This document shows, piece by piece, positions 21,223-28,275 of a stretch of 47,579 nt of DNA. The notes under the pieces were generated by a model that was not told the DNA's origin, ran no database searches, and worked only from the letters and a program-made list of their open reading frames with translations. A program made the translations under genes and the position numbers. Numbering within the stretch: the first letter of the stretch is position 1; each line of letters opens with the position of its first letter. Source of the stretch: a virus; the IMG/VR virus record IMGVR_UViG_3300021964_000122, positions 1 through 47,579 of that record, one strand, 5' to 3'.

Positions 21223-21464
21223 AAATTATAGAAGGTAACTTTGGTAGTGATAAAAAGCAATCTTTAAATGATAAACTCTCTGAAGGTCTTAGTAAACTTA
21301 AAGAATCTGAAAACATTTCAGAGGAAGAAGTTTTACGGTATCCATTTATTCTGATTGTTGATACCGGAGAAGACTTGAAAGTTGTATCTGATGTTGAAAT
21401 GGAAAAGTTTAATTTAATCTTAGACTTGATCAAGATTACTGTGTTGACGGGAGCATATGACTAG
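21219..21464 (+). CDS. Small hypothetical protein with TTG start
   Basis: An 81-residue protein (MKIIEGNFGSDKKQSL...). It starts with a TTG that overlaps the MazG-like stop (TTGA), five bases after GGAGGT. No ATG would keep the N-terminus. It has a Lys/Glu-rich helical start and a beta-rich end (YPFILIVDTGEDLKVVSDV). No family recognised; a role near SSB and primase is only guessed from position. Confidence 0.6.
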   Translation: MKIIEGNFGSDKKQSLNDKLSEGLSKLKESENISEEEVLRYPFILIVDTGEDLKVVSDVEMEKFNLILDLIKITVLTGAYD

Positions 21465-21472
21465 GAGCTTGT

Positions 21473-21682
21473 ATGAGCAAGGAGGAATATATTCAGATAG
21501 AAGACGCGCTATGTCAGGCATTTGTTTTAACTCTTGGCACAAAGATTCCAGACAAAAGATGTTTTCAAAACATGATTAGCTGGATTAAGCTGCGAAGTGA
21601 TAAGGAACAAAAACCTTTGAGCGAGCAGTTCATTTACCACAGCATTCCGCTGTACATTGATTTTTTGTTTAGTAAATCGTAG
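21473..21682 (+). CDS. Small hypothetical protein
   Basis: A 69-residue protein starting MSKEEYIQIEDALCQAF, helical throughout, with an AGGAG site upstream. The C-terminal part (FIYHSIPLYIDFLFSK) is hydrophobic but not a clear membrane helix. It lies directly before the SSB gene and ends 11 bases before it. No function is known. Confidence 0.58.
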   Translation: MSKEEYIQIEDALCQAFVLTLGTKIPDKRCFQNMISWIKLRSDKEQKPLSEQFIYHSIPLYIDFLFSKS

Positions 21683-21693
21683 GAGATTTAATT

Positions 21694-22122
21694 ATGGCAC
21701 TTGTAGAAGGCGTTGCTTATTGGGCATCTGTTACCACTCCAAACACCACTTATACTCCGGTGTACACAGTAAATCTTGTAGTAGATGAAGAAGTCGCAAA
21801 TGACTTCCGATCTCGCGGCTTTACTGTGAAGGATATGGAAGAAGGCCCAGCAATTCTAATCAAGCGAAAAGTAGATGGCCCCAACGGTATGGTGCGTCCA
21901 GCGCCAAAGCTTTTGGACAAAAATAAACAGCCCTTGAATACCAGTGTCGGCAACGGCAGTAAGGTTAAGGTACAGTACAAAGAGTGGGAGTCTACTTGGA
22001 ACGGTACTCAGTACAAGGGTTTGGATTTCCAAGCAATGCAGGTTATTGATCTTGTAGAATATGCAAGCCCTGACGGTGCAGAGTTTGGTATTGAAGATGA
22101 CGAAGATGGAGCAGAGATTTAA
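21694..22122 (+). CDS. Single-stranded DNA-binding protein
   Basis: A 142-residue protein with the pattern of phage SSBs: YWASVTTPNTTYTPVYTVNLVVD, AILIKRKVDGPNG, PKLLDKNKQPL and VGNGSKVKVQYK, an OB-fold-like core, then an acidic C-terminal tail (EDDEDGAEI) as in T7 gp2.5 where it contacts polymerase and helicase. It lies upstream of primase-helicase and polymerase. It would coat single-stranded DNA at the fork. The ribosome-binding site is AGGAG. The last base overlaps the next start. Confidence 0.82.
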   Translation: MALVEGVAYWASVTTPNTTYTPVYTVNLVVDEEVANDFRSRGFTVKDMEEGPAILIKRKVDGPNGMVRPAPKLLDKNKQPLNTSVGNGSKVKVQYKEWESTWNGTQYKGLDFQAMQVIDLVEYASPDGAEFGIEDDEDGAEI

Positions 22123-22340
22123 TGAACACTTACGTTTTAGAAGACAAAACATATGATGTTTCTAAACTATCATCAGATGGTCAGGCCTGCTTTCAGTTGC
22201 TTGCTACTGTTCAAGAACGCATTGATACATATCAAGCAGACTTGACTATTGCACAAGCAGCAGGCGTAGCTCTGCACCAAAAGATGCAAGAGTTTTTAGA
22301 TGACACTTCTGTTATTGAGGCAGATGACTTGGAGGTATAA
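22122..22340 (+). CDS. DUF6447-like small protein
   Basis: A 72-residue protein starting MNTYVLEDKTYDVSKLSS and continuing as a coiled helix (ACFQLLATVQERIDTYQADL, IAQAAGVALHQKMQ). The pattern of a short beta hairpin (xYxLxxLSxxGxxxxxLL) and a heptad coil fits the DUF6447 family, which is common in marine phages and of unknown function. The ATG overlaps the SSB stop. Position between SSB and primase suggests a replication accessory; not proven. Confidence 0.66.
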   Translation: MNTYVLEDKTYDVSKLSSDGQACFQLLATVQERIDTYQADLTIAQAAGVALHQKMQEFLDDTSVIEADDLEV

Positions 22341-22342
22341 CA

Positions 22343-24004
22343 ATGGGCGAGTTTGTGGAGTACCACAAGCCCTGTCCGAGTTGTGGAGGCAGTGATCCTG
22401 TCTCCATAAACTCAGATGGCTCTGCAAAATGTTTTAGTTGTGACACATTTTTTAAGGACTATGAATCTGCAATGGGAGGCAACGTGGCAGACTTCTCCAG
22501 TTACAAACGCTCAAATGATAACGCTGGTTTTGCCGACAAAGAAAGCATATACCACGCACTAACTGATAGATCCATCTCACTAGAAACCGCAAAAAAGTAT
22601 GGTGTCCGTTCAGTAAAAGATGACACCGGAAAAATCCTTCAGCACCACTACCCCGCCTACATAAACAACGAAGAGGTTGCAACCAAGGTTCGCAATCACG
22701 ACAAAAAGTTTAGTTGGATAGGCTCTTCTAAAGGCACAGGATTATTTGGTCAGCAAATCGCACAAGCAGGCGGTAAGTATATTACCCTTACTGAAGGCGA
22801 GTGTGATGCTATGGCGGCTTACGAGTTGCTTGGTAGTAAATGGCCCGTAGTCTCAATTAAAAACGGGGCGTCCGGTGCAGTCAAAGATGTTCAAGAAAGC
22901 CTAGAATTTCTTGAGTCTTTCGATACAGTTGTGATTAACTTTGACAACGATAAAGCTGGTAGAGAAGCAGCAAAGAAAGTTGCGCGTATAATTAAACCGG
23001 GCAAAGCAAAAATTCTTTCGCTACCTACTGAGTTTAAAGATGCCAATGAAATGCTTAGGCTGGGGCAGCATAGCGCCTATGTAACTTCTTGGTGGGCTGC
23101 AAAGTTGTACACACCCTCTGGCATTTTGAATGTTACAGAAGAGCGGGATAACTACAAGAAGCGGGAGCGAAAGGAGTCTATCCCTTATCCTTGGAGTGGG
23201 CTTAACGAAAAGCTTGAGGGCTTACGCCAAGGAGAACTTATAACTCTTACTGGTGGTACTGGTCTTGGTAAGTCTAGTGTGACACGAGAACTAGAGCACT
23301 GGTTGATCACAAATACAAATGATCGTGTTGGTGTTATAGCTCTGGAAGAAGATTGGCGTCGAACAGTAGATGGTATACTTTCTATTGAGGCCAATGCCCG
23401 TCTGCATATTGATAGTGTTCGCGCTGAGTTTAGTGACGAAGAGATAGATAATTTCTTCAATATTTTGTATGACGGTAATAATAAAAACAGGGTCTTTGTC
23501 CATGCCCACCTTGGTATGAATGATGTTGACAGTGTTTTTAGTAAGCTACGTTTTATGGTAATGGGCCTTGAGTGCAAATGGATTGTATTCGATCACCTCC
23601 ATATGCTACTGTCTATGACTACTGATGGTGATGAGCGCCGTAACATTGACTCAATTATGCACAACTTCAGGACACTCGTAGAAGAAACAGGGGTCGGTCT
23701 AATTCTTGTATCACACCTCAGAAGAATTGATGGTAATCGTGGTCACGAGAATGGTATTGAAACAGGACTCAATCACCTACGGGGATCACAAAGTATTGCA
23801 CAGCTATCTGACTGCGTGATTTCTCTTGAGCGTAATCAACAATCAGAAGATCCTACTGAGGCCAGTACAACACGAGTACGAGTCCTCAAGTCTAGATATA
23901 CTGGTGACGTAGGCTTGGCTACCCATTTGTTCTATGACAAAGATAGTGGTAGACTCAGCGAGATAGCTATGGAAATAGAAGAACAAGACGAGATTGAGCT
24001 ATGA
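22343..24004 (+). CDS. Primase-helicase (T7 gp4-like)
   Basis: A 553-residue fusion. The primase has a Cys4 zinc ribbon (C11, C14, C30, C33) and a TOPRIM region with TEGECDAMAA (E151) and NFDNDKAG (D201, D203). The helicase (residues about 285-540) has Walker A GGTGLGKS (304-311), a Walker B-like WIVFDHLHML (D417), LILVSHLRR, and HLRGSQSIAQLSD, a set typical of ring-shaped RecA-like DnaB/gp4 helicases. It would unwind DNA and prime the lagging strand. GGAGG precedes the start. It ends ATGA-overlapping the polymerase, as in tightly coupled replisome genes. Confidence 0.95.
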   Translation: MGEFVEYHKPCPSCGGSDPVSINSDGSAKCFSCDTFFKDYESAMGGNVADFSSYKRSNDNAGFADKESIYHALTDRSISLETAKKYGVRSVKDDTGKILQHHYPAYINNEEVATKVRNHDKKFSWIGSSKGTGLFGQQIAQAGGKYITLTEGECDAMAAYELLGSKWPVVSIKNGASGAVKDVQESLEFLESFDTVVINFDNDKAGREAAKKVARIIKPGKAKILSLPTEFKDANEMLRLGQHSAYVTSWWAAKLYTPSGILNVTEERDNYKKRERKESIPYPWSGLNEKLEGLRQGELITLTGGTGLGKSSVTRELEHWLITNTNDRVGVIALEEDWRRTVDGILSIEANARLHIDSVRAEFSDEEIDNFFNILYDGNNKNRVFVHAHLGMNDVDSVFSKLRFMVMGLECKWIVFDHLHMLLSMTTDGDERRNIDSIMHNFRTLVEETGVGLILVSHLRRIDGNRGHENGIETGLNHLRGSQSIAQLSDCVISLERNQQSEDPTEASTTRVRVLKSRYTGDVGLATHLFYDKDSGRLSEIAMEIEEQDEIEL

Positions 24005-25755
24005 AAAATATCGTTTTCGATATAGAAGCAGACAGCTTAGAGCCAACTAAAATTTGGTGTATCGCTGCTGTCGATCCAGACTCAGGTGAAACAAAAACAT
24101 TTGGCCCCTCAGATATTATTGAGGGGCTTGCTTTTCTTTCATCTGCTGACAAGCTGATTGGTCATAATATTATTGGGTATGATCTTCCAGCAATAAAAAA
24201 GATCCACAATGTAGACCTGACTGAAAATCGTAAGATTGTAGATACACTTGTTTTATCGCGGCTCTTTAATCCTACAAGAGAAGGCGGGCATAGTCTTCAG
24301 TCTTGGGGCTACCGCCTTGGGATGCAGAAGATTGATCACAAGGAGTTTGGCTTTTTTACTCCAGAGATGCTGACCTATTGTCGTAATGATGCAGTTCTAA
24401 ACTCAAAACTTTTTAACAATCTCAAGCTAGAGTCGAGAGGATTTAGCCGACAGAGCGTTGAGCTAGAGCATGGTGCTTTGCAGATCATTGCTGATCAACG
24501 AGAGCGTGGTTTTCTGCTGGATGTACAGCGAGCCTCTATTCTAGTAGCCCAGCTTACAGATCGTTTGGTTGAGGTAAAGAAAGAAGTTCAACAAACTTTC
24601 AGACCTAAACAGATCAAAACAGTTTTGCTTGCACAGTTTACAAAAACAGGTGCGTTATCTAAGATGGCCTTGATTGCAGGCTCAACAAAGAAAAGTAGGC
24701 TCACTGAAAAAGAGTACGAGGATATTGCCGTTCACCGCAAGACAACCCGGATTGAAGAAGTACCTTTTAATCTAGGTTCTCGAAAACAAATTGGTGAATA
24801 CCTTATTGACTTTGGTTGGAAGCCAGAGCGATTTACGCCTACTGGTCAGCCAATTGTTGATGAATCTACACTCAGCAAGATTACAGACATCCCTGAAGCA
24901 AAGCTTATTGCAGAGTATCTTTTACTACAAAAGCGTATTGCCCAGATAAAGTCATGGCTCTCAGAAGCACATGAAGATGATCGTGTCAGAGGTTATGTAA
25001 ACCCCAACGGCACTGTTACTGGTCGTATGACTCACAACAGCCCCAACATGGCACAAGTTCCTAGTGTAGTTTCGCCTTATGGTAATGAGTGCAGAAGCTG
25101 CTGGACAGTACCAGAGGGATATAAGCTAGTCGGTATTGATGCCAGCGGCCTTGAGCTAAGAATGCTTGCTCACTATATGAAAGACGAGGACTTTAAAAAT
25201 GAACTTCTCCACGGAGACATACACTCAACTAATCAAAAGCTTGCAGGACTTGAATCAAGAAGTCAGGCAAAAACATTTATATATGCCCTCCTGTACGGGG
25301 CAGGAGATGCAAAGCTTGGTTCAGTGGTCGGAGGAGATAAGAAAGCTGGTGCTAGACTTAGACAGCATTTCTTCGATAATCTCCCTGCATTTAAACATCT
25401 TAAAGACGCAGTTGGACGAGCATCAGCAAAAGGTTTCCTCAAAGGATTAGATGGTCGGAAGCTTTATGTGCGCTCAGAACATTCTGCGCTGAATACTTTA
25501 TTGCAGAGTGCCGGGGCCATTGTTATGAAACAGGCCATGATAAATCTGAATCAAAACATAAGGCTTAATACACTGGATGCTCATTTCGTTTGTAATGTAC
25601 ATGACGAATGGCAGCTAGAAGTTTTGGAAAAACAAGCAGAAACAACTGGACAAATGGGTGTGGATGCGATAAAACTTACTGGTGAAGAACTCAATCTTTT
25701 TTGTCCGTTGGACGGTGAATATAAGATAGGAGATAACTGGAGTGAAACGCACTGA
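24001..25755 (+). CDS. DNA polymerase, family A
   Basis: A 584-residue replicative polymerase. The exonuclease has D7 and E9 (DIEAD), D61 in IIGYDLP and Y126/D130 (YCRNDA), a DEDDy set, so proofreading should be active. The polymerase has motif A VGIDASGLELR (D380), motif B SRSQAKTFIYALLYGAG (R420, K424) and motif C VHDEWQ (D535). The residue equivalent to E. coli Pol I F762 is Tyr428, as in T7 (Y526). It overlaps the primase-helicase by four bases. There is no thioredoxin-type gene near, so a host thioredoxin, or none, would serve as clamp. Confidence 0.96.
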   Translation: MKNIVFDIEADSLEPTKIWCIAAVDPDSGETKTFGPSDIIEGLAFLSSADKLIGHNIIGYDLPAIKKIHNVDLTENRKIVDTLVLSRLFNPTREGGHSLQSWGYRLGMQKIDHKEFGFFTPEMLTYCRNDAVLNSKLFNNLKLESRGFSRQSVELEHGALQIIADQRERGFLLDVQRASILVAQLTDRLVEVKKEVQQTFRPKQIKTVLLAQFTKTGALSKMALIAGSTKKSRLTEKEYEDIAVHRKTTRIEEVPFNLGSRKQIGEYLIDFGWKPERFTPTGQPIVDESTLSKITDIPEAKLIAEYLLLQKRIAQIKSWLSEAHEDDRVRGYVNPNGTVTGRMTHNSPNMAQVPSVVSPYGNECRSCWTVPEGYKLVGIDASGLELRMLAHYMKDEDFKNELLHGDIHSTNQKLAGLESRSQAKTFIYALLYGAGDAKLGSVVGGDKKAGARLRQHFFDNLPAFKHLKDAVGRASAKGFLKGLDGRKLYVRSEHSALNTLLQSAGAIVMKQAMINLNQNIRLNTLDAHFVCNVHDEWQLEVLEKQAETTGQMGVDAIKLTGEELNLFCPLDGEYKIGDNWSETH

Positions 25756-25915
25756 GGAGGAAGAGGCAGAAAACTTTTTTAAAGATCTTTTTGATGCTTA
25801 TGATTTAGGCCCAGAAACACATCGAATAATAAATGGTAAGCGTTGTGTTTATTGGACTGACGGCATGTGGATTTCTAAAGACAGAATAGAATTGGATGAA
25901 GAATATGAAAAATAA
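25742..25915 (+). CDS. 57-residue small protein, GTG start
   Basis: Read from the sequence: GTG at 25742, nine bases after AGGAG, giving MKRTEEEEAENFFKDLF, then YDLGPETHRIINGKRC, WTDGMWISKD and a acidic end. It overlaps the polymerase end by 14 bases and the resolvase-like gene by 11-20 bases. The acidic/basic mixed composition and the ribosome-binding site support a real gene that no ATG-only scan would find. Function unknown. Confidence 0.6.
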   Translation: MKRTEEEEAENFFKDLFDAYDLGPETHRIINGKRCVYWTDGMWISKDRIELDEEYEK

Positions 25916-26192
25916 AAAGCATGATCCAAACAGAGTAGGCGATCTAGCAGAACACTACGCTATAACATGGTTATGGGATAATGGCTACCATGTATTTAAA
26001 AATTGTGGCTGTACTGGCCCCATTGATATTGTAGCCCTATCGCCTGAAGGTAAGGTCACGCTAATTGATGTTAAGTCTTATAAAGACGGACGCTTATCAG
26101 CAAAGACGCCAGAACAGAAAGATCTTGGAGTTCAGTATTTACATTATAATTCTGACACCCGTAAGTGTCGGTTTGTGAGGCATAGAAAATGA
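25905..26192 (+). CDS. Small PD-(D/E)XK nuclease (Holliday-junction-resolvase-like)
   Basis: A 95-residue protein (98 if begun at the ATG at 25896) with a PD-(D/E)XK core: GDLAEHYAITWLWDNGYHV, then GCTGPIDIVAL and VTLIDVKSYKDGRL. The GPIDI Asp and the DVK pair are the metal and catalytic residues; the E of AEHY is also in place. It is the size of the Hjc/YraN-like nucleases that cut branched DNA. It starts next to polymerase and overlaps the exonuclease downstream by four bases. Its substrate is inferred. Confidence 0.78.
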   Translation: MKNKKHDPNRVGDLAEHYAITWLWDNGYHVFKNCGCTGPIDIVALSPEGKVTLIDVKSYKDGRLSAKTPEQKDLGVQYLHYNSDTRKCRFVRHRK

Positions 26193-27067
26193 AAGTCCAA
26201 ACTGTAGTTGATGATATTTATTCACAATTAGAAAAGCTTTCTTCTGGTGGACAATTAAATTTAAAAGAAGAAGATCTGGATCTGACCCTTAGCCGTATTA
26301 AATCTTCCATTTTATCTTGGGCTAATCCTTCAGAGCGAGACTCAAACTTTTCTTTGAGGATGTCTAACATTGGTCGCCCCCTACGCCAGCTTTGGTACGA
26401 AAGCAAACTACCCGCTGGTTCCTCTGCACCTTCTGCTGCCACCCAAGTGAAGTTTCTTTATGGACATCTCCTAGAAGAAATTGTTCTTATGTTGGTGCGG
26501 GCCGCAGGCCACGTTGTAACTGACGAACAAAAAGAAGTCGATGTAAAAGGAATCAAAGGTCACATTGATTGCAAGATTAATGGAGAAGTAGTCGATGTAA
26601 AAACGGCGTCTAGGATTTCTTTTAACAAGTTTCGTGAGGGACGCTTACGAGAAGATGATCCCTTTGGTTATATGTGCCAGCTTGCAGGCTATGAAGAAGC
26701 AGAGAAAACATCTGATGGAGGTTTTCTGGTTATCAACAAAGAGGGCGGTGATCTTTGTTTTTACCAGCCAGAAGAACTAGATAAGCCTGATATAAACAAT
26801 CAGATAAAGACAATACGAAAAGCTTTGAGCTTATCTACTCCCCCAGCAAGGTGCTATGAGTCTGTACCTGATGGCAAGAAAGGCAACATGAAGCTGAACA
26901 AAAATTGCTCTTACTGTCCCTATAAATTTGATTGCTACAAAGATTCAAACAATGGTGCAGGGCTGCGTGTATTTAAGTATTCCTACGGGCTTTCATATTT
27001 GACTCATGTTGAATATGCCCCCAGAGTAGAAGAGGTAACTAATCAGAATGAATCGGAAGCAATCTAA
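26189..27067 (+). CDS. PD-(D/E)XK exonuclease with C-terminal cysteine cluster
   Basis: A 292-residue protein with a RecB/Cas4-type nuclease core: LEEIVLMLVRAAGHVV (E of motif I), IKGHIDCKINGEVVDVKTAS (Asp of GHID, D-V-K). The C-terminal part has cysteines in C-x(n)-CSYC-PYKFDC, the pattern of the Fe-S binding ends of Cas4 and AddB. Phage enzymes of this type act as 5'-3' exonucleases in recombination and host-DNA breakdown, replacing T7 gp6. It overlaps both neighbours. Whether it really binds Fe-S is inferred from the four cysteines. Confidence 0.8.
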   Translation: MKVQTVVDDIYSQLEKLSSGGQLNLKEEDLDLTLSRIKSSILSWANPSERDSNFSLRMSNIGRPLRQLWYESKLPAGSSAPSAATQVKFLYGHLLEEIVLMLVRAAGHVVTDEQKEVDVKGIKGHIDCKINGEVVDVKTASRISFNKFREGRLREDDPFGYMCQLAGYEEAEKTSDGGFLVINKEGGDLCFYQPEELDKPDINNQIKTIRKALSLSTPPARCYESVPDGKKGNMKLNKNCSYCPYKFDCYKDSNNGAGLRVFKYSYGLSYLTHVEYAPRVEEVTNQNESEAI

Positions 27068-27317
27068 AAAGATAAACCAAAAAGTAATAGACATTTTTAT
27101 TGAGTGGATCTCCAGTGTTGTACCTGAAGAAGAAGCTAAAAAAATTGTTCGTCAAAACTACAAGCAGTATGTACCGCCAAATGCTTATTATTATAAGGGT
27201 TTTACAATAAACAATTCTTTGTTCAGCCCACGCTGGATCAAAAGAAAATTAAAGCGTCTGAAAAAGCAGCGCCCCGATGTGCCCATTTCAAGCTACTCTA
27301 TGTCAGATTTAAAATGA
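27048..27317 (+). CDS. Conserved basic phage protein of unknown function
   Basis: An 89-residue, very basic protein (MNRKQSKKINQKVIDIF...). The pattern WISSVVPEEEAKKI, YKQYVPPNAYYY, SPRWIKRKLKRLKK matches a family seen in T7-like marine phages between exonuclease and endonuclease genes, with an SPRWxxKxLKK motif and no known role. It starts inside the exonuclease end and ends in an ATGA overlap with the next gene. It is likely a nucleic-acid binder. Confidence 0.68.
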   Translation: MNRKQSKKINQKVIDIFIEWISSVVPEEEAKKIVRQNYKQYVPPNAYYYKGFTINNSLFSPRWIKRKLKRLKKQRPDVPISSYSMSDLK

Positions 27318-27466
27318 GTGAACTAACTAATATTGAAGTCTTGATTTGTGTGTGTGCTGCTGATATTGTAAGAAGCAACGGCGCTACAGAAGATATGCTC
27401 ATCACTCTTTTTGAGGCGCTGTCACAGCATTTTAAAATAGAAGAAGAAACAAGGATAGTTCATTGA
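27314..27466 (+). CDS. 50-residue small helical protein
   Basis: Read from the sequence: MSELTNIEVLICVCAAD, then MLITLFEALSQHFKIEEETR. The ATG overlaps the previous stop as ATGA and its stop overlaps the TTG start of the endonuclease I gene (ATTGA), so it is coupled on both sides. It is a compact helical protein with three cysteines/aliphatic residues near the start. Function unknown. Confidence 0.66.
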   Translation: MSELTNIEVLICVCAADIVRSNGATEDMLITLFEALSQHFKIEEETRIVH

Positions 27467-27942
27467 AACCAAAAATAAGAAAAGGATTTCGCCAGCAGAG
27501 AGTCAAGCGCCCCCAAGAAAAGAATGTTGTACGGGGGTATGACTCACACTGGGAATATGAATTACACTCTGGCATCCTCAATGAGTGGAGTATTCATTCT
27601 GAAACTACAAACTATATTGTAGAACACACATACCATCCAGACTTTATCAAAGAAGTGGATGGCAAAAAGATTTATCTGGAAGCTAAAGGTAGATTTTGGG
27701 ATCATAGTGAATATAATAAATATGTCTGGATTGCCAAGGCTCTCCCAGAAGATGTGGAGTTAGTCTTTTTATTTGCTGATCCAAACGCCCCTATGCCACA
27801 GGCCAAGCGCCGCAAAGATGGCACAAGAAGAAATCATTCTGAGTGGGCATCTTCAAAGGGCTTTAGATGGTTCTCTGAAGATAGCATTCCCGAAAGCTGG
27901 GTTGATGTTAGTAAAAGAAAAAATATAGAAGATGAAGACTGA
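27463..27942 (+). CDS. Endonuclease I-like Holliday junction resolvase (T7 gp3-like)
   Basis: A 159-residue protein with the T7 endonuclease I pattern: E31 in SHWEYELHS, D60 in TYHPDF, and E73/K75 in YLEAKGRFW, then a SEWASSKGFRWF and a SIPESW end. T7 uses E20, D55, E65 and K67. It would resolve branched replication intermediates before packaging. It starts with a TTG eight bases after AAGGA; no ATG fits. It follows the recombination cluster (resolvase-like, exonuclease), giving three nucleases in 2.1 kb. Confidence 0.88.
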   Translation: MKPKIRKGFRQQRVKRPQEKNVVRGYDSHWEYELHSGILNEWSIHSETTNYIVEHTYHPDFIKEVDGKKIYLEAKGRFWDHSEYNKYVWIAKALPEDVELVFLFADPNAPMPQAKRRKDGTRRNHSEWASSKGFRWFSEDSIPESWVDVSKRKNIEDED

Positions 27943-28087
27943 CGACAGAAAACAAGAGCGAGCTAACAAATTTAATCGCCATAAAAAAAGAAAGCAGTTT
28001 GATCGTGAACCAAAGATCAAGAGGCTCGTTAAGAAAAGTAAATACAAGTTGAGTGTTAATAATATTTACTTACCAGAAGAGGACTAA
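27932..28087 (+). CDS. 51-residue strongly basic protein
   Basis: Read from the sequence: starts MKTDDRKQERANKFNRHKKR, continues FDREPKIKRLVKKSKYKL and ends YLPEED. It overlaps the endonuclease gene by 11 bases and its stop overlaps the next ATG (TAATG). Over a third of residues are Lys/Arg. The FDREPKIKRL segment is seen in other small phage proteins. A DNA- or RNA-binding role is plausible only from composition. The ribosome-binding site is weak, so expression likely depends on coupling. Confidence 0.62.
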   Translation: MKTDDRKQERANKFNRHKKRKQFDREPKIKRLVKKSKYKLSVNNIYLPEED

Positions 28088-28275
28088 TGGAAACACCATG
28101 TATAAAAGTCTGTAAATTAAAAGATGGAGTTTGTTATGGCTGTGGTCGAACCACAAATGAAATTGCAAATTGGTCAAAATATACAACCGAAGAGAGGAGT
28201 AAGATAATTGGACGCTTATCAACAGTACATTCACAAGAGCCGTTACGCCCGTTACCTACCAGAAGAAAAACGTAG
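28087..28275 (+). CDS. DUF1289-family protein
   Basis: A 62-residue protein starting METPCIKVCKLKDGVCYGCGRT and NEIANWSKYTTEER. The CxxxC...CxGCxRT pattern and the EIxxW...TxxER end are those of DUF1289, short Fe-S or zinc-binding proteins of unknown role. The start overlaps the previous stop as TAATG. Its last 68 bases overlap the reductase gene in another frame; the Pro/Arg-rich end (PLRPLPTRRKT) looks unlike the family core and may be a by-product of the overlap. Confidence 0.8.
   Translation: METPCIKVCKLKDGVCYGCGRTTNEIANWSKYTTEERSKIIGRLSTVHSQEPLRPLPTRRKT

Noticed and set aside
23185-23577. A - strand frame of 130 codons
   Set aside because: Antisense to the primase-helicase, which is certain.
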